From CAZHEV01 sp964531335 [NCBI: uncultured bacterium] (GTDB lineage Bacteria; Eisenbacteria; RBG-16-71-46; CAZHEV01): a stretch of 64,000 bases of DNA. A model generated the notes under the pieces. The model was not told the DNA's origin and made no database searches. It saw only the letters and a program-made list of their open reading frames with translations. Shown here piece after piece: positions 63,268 to 64,000 of the stretch. The stretch is taken from positions 75,893 to 139,892 of the forward strand of contig CAZHEV010000001.1 of assembly GCA_964531335.1 (NCBI GenBank), written 5' to 3'. The position numbers were made by a program, and so were the translations under genes. The stretch's first letter is position 1; every line of letters starts with the position of its first letter.

Positions 63268-64000
63268 GTGAGCGCACTCGACGAGCTTCTCGAACGGCCC
63301 CCCGTGATCCTGGACGGAGCCATCGGAACGATGCTGCAGGAGCTCGGTCTCCCGCCCGGCGTGCCTCCGGAGACATGGAATATCGAGCGCCCCGACGAGG
63401 TGCGTTCGCTTGCGGAGGCCTACGCGCGCGCGGGAGCGGCTATCGTAACGACCAACACTTTCGGGGCCAATCGGGCCAGGCTGGAGGAGTACTCGCTCGA
63501 CGATCGCTTGGAACGGATAAACTCCGAAGGCGCGCGTCTGGCGGCCGAGGGGGTTGGTGGAGGCGCTCTGGTCGCGGGAAGCGTGGGGCCCAGCGGGCTT
63601 TGCACGGGCATGGATCCGCCCGCGGAGTCGCGGCTGGAGGGCCTGTTCTCCGAGCAGTGCCACTCGCTGGCCGGCGCAGGGGTCGATCTTCTGGTCCTGG
63701 AGACGTTCTACGACATAGCGGAGTTCCGGTGCGCGCTCCGCGCGGCGTCGGGCTGCGGGCTTCCTTTCATCGCCATGATGACCTTTCAAGAGACCCCGAG
63801 AGGTTTCTTCACGATGATGGGCGTCACGCCGGCGCGGGCGCTTGACGAGGCCCGAAGCCACGGCGCGGCGGCCGCGGGGGCAAACTGCACGTTGGGCAGC
63901 GATGCGATGCTCAGGCTGACAGTCGAGATGGCCTCTCTGGGGCCGCAGCCGCTGGCCGTGTCTCCCAACGCGGGACGGCCCGAGCTGGAAGGAGGCCGCA
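63268..64000 (+). CDS. Homocysteine S-methyltransferase family protein (partial, runs off the window)
   Basis: The N-terminal 244 residues of a TIM-barrel methyltransferase of the methionine synthase (MetH N-domain) type. It begins with ILDGAIGTMLQELGL, then IVTTNTFGANRARL, SVGPSG, DLLVLETFYD and the first zinc-ligand motif GANCTLG near residue 212. GTG 63268 has GGGGAGAAG just upstream. The remaining zinc motif and any folate- or cobalamin-binding domains lie outside the window, so full MetH, a MetF fusion or a short homocysteine methyltransferase cannot be told apart. It suits the neighbouring glyA, which supplies one-carbon units. Confidence 0.88.
   Translation, partial: MSALDELLERPPVILDGAIGTMLQELGLPPGVPPETWNIERPDEVRSLAEAYARAGAAIVTTNTFGANRARLEEYSLDDRLERINSEGARLAAEGVGGGALVAGSVGPSGLCTGMDPPAESRLEGLFSEQCHSLAGAGVDLLVLETFYDIAEFRCALRAASGCGLPFIAMMTFQETPRGFFTMMGVTPARALDEARSHGAAAAGANCTLGSDAMLRLTVEMASLGPQPLAVSPNAGRPELEGGR

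Overview
The window is a gene-dense, GC-rich stretch of a bacterial chromosome, almost wholly on the + strand. Only two genes (23391-25507) are on the minus strand. The organism was probably diderm: there is a type IV pilus secretin (PilQ), a lipid A-type acyltransferase, LPS-style glycosyltransferases, and the uppS-cdsA-dxr-rseP envelope block. A selenocysteine-containing SelD, an adjacent tRNA-Sec gene and a LarA-type nickel racemase fit an anaerobic or facultative lifestyle. Gene order (pilin, ABC exporter, pilMNOPQ; rpsU-mutS2-dnaG-rpoD) recalls Deltaproteobacteria and uncultured FCB-type lineages, but the phylum cannot be fixed from the sequence alone. I saw no prophage, insertion sequence, integron or CRISPR array, and no stretch over about 300 bases lacks a feature.

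Layout. 1-8260: type IV pilus locus with two tandem pilins split by a terminator, an ABC-2 exporter pair, a TPR protein, pilMNOPQ and a strong terminator. 8341-15590: rsmD, coaD, an FmdB-type zinc ribbon, obgE, a HEAT-repeat protein, dprA, a lipid A acyltransferase homologue, an anchored protein of unknown function and a degenerate histidine kinase. 15604-19660: tRNA-Phe, tRNA-Thr, glmS, selD (in-frame UGA), selC and a DUF5683-like protein. 19727-28856: lepA, lepB, hemW, the minus-strand rlmI-type methyltransferase and glycosyltransferase, uracil-DNA glycosylase, grpE, dnaJ and rsmE. 28864-35213: the macromolecular synthesis operon rpsU-mutS2-dnaG-rpoD behind a consensus promoter and a structured leader. 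35226-37110: tRNA-Met, tRNA-Val, a zinc-ribbon coiled-coil protein, an RNase H-like protein and RNase P RNA. 37144-43238: recJ, rel, dtd, maf and mtnA, tightly coupled. 43213-55345: rplM-rpsI, rpsB-tsf-pyrH-frr, uppS-cdsA-dxr, two glycosyltransferases, rseP and pcrA. 55323-64000: gatC followed by remnants of gatA and gatB, a tiny membrane protein, larA, purD-purE, a tsaC/sua5-phosphatase-rpiB/glyA fusion block, a GalE-like epimerase and the start of a homocysteine methyltransferase.

Most stops and starts overlap by 1-4 bases (ATGA, GTGA, TTGA), so translation is heavily coupled and GTG/TTG starts are common. Three promoters close to the sigma-70 consensus (TTGACA with 17-18 spacing) precede rpsU, rplM and purD, each with hairpins in the leader.

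The most interesting points are: (1) selD carries an in-frame UGA with a bacterial SECIS-like hairpin, and selC lies 13 bases downstream; (2) gatCAB is collapsed to intact gatC plus the N-terminus of gatA joined to the C-terminus of gatB; (3) RpiB and GlyA form one reading frame; (4) a histidine-kinase-like protein lacks its phosphoacceptor His and N-box Asn; (5) the rpsU leader is structured and unassigned.
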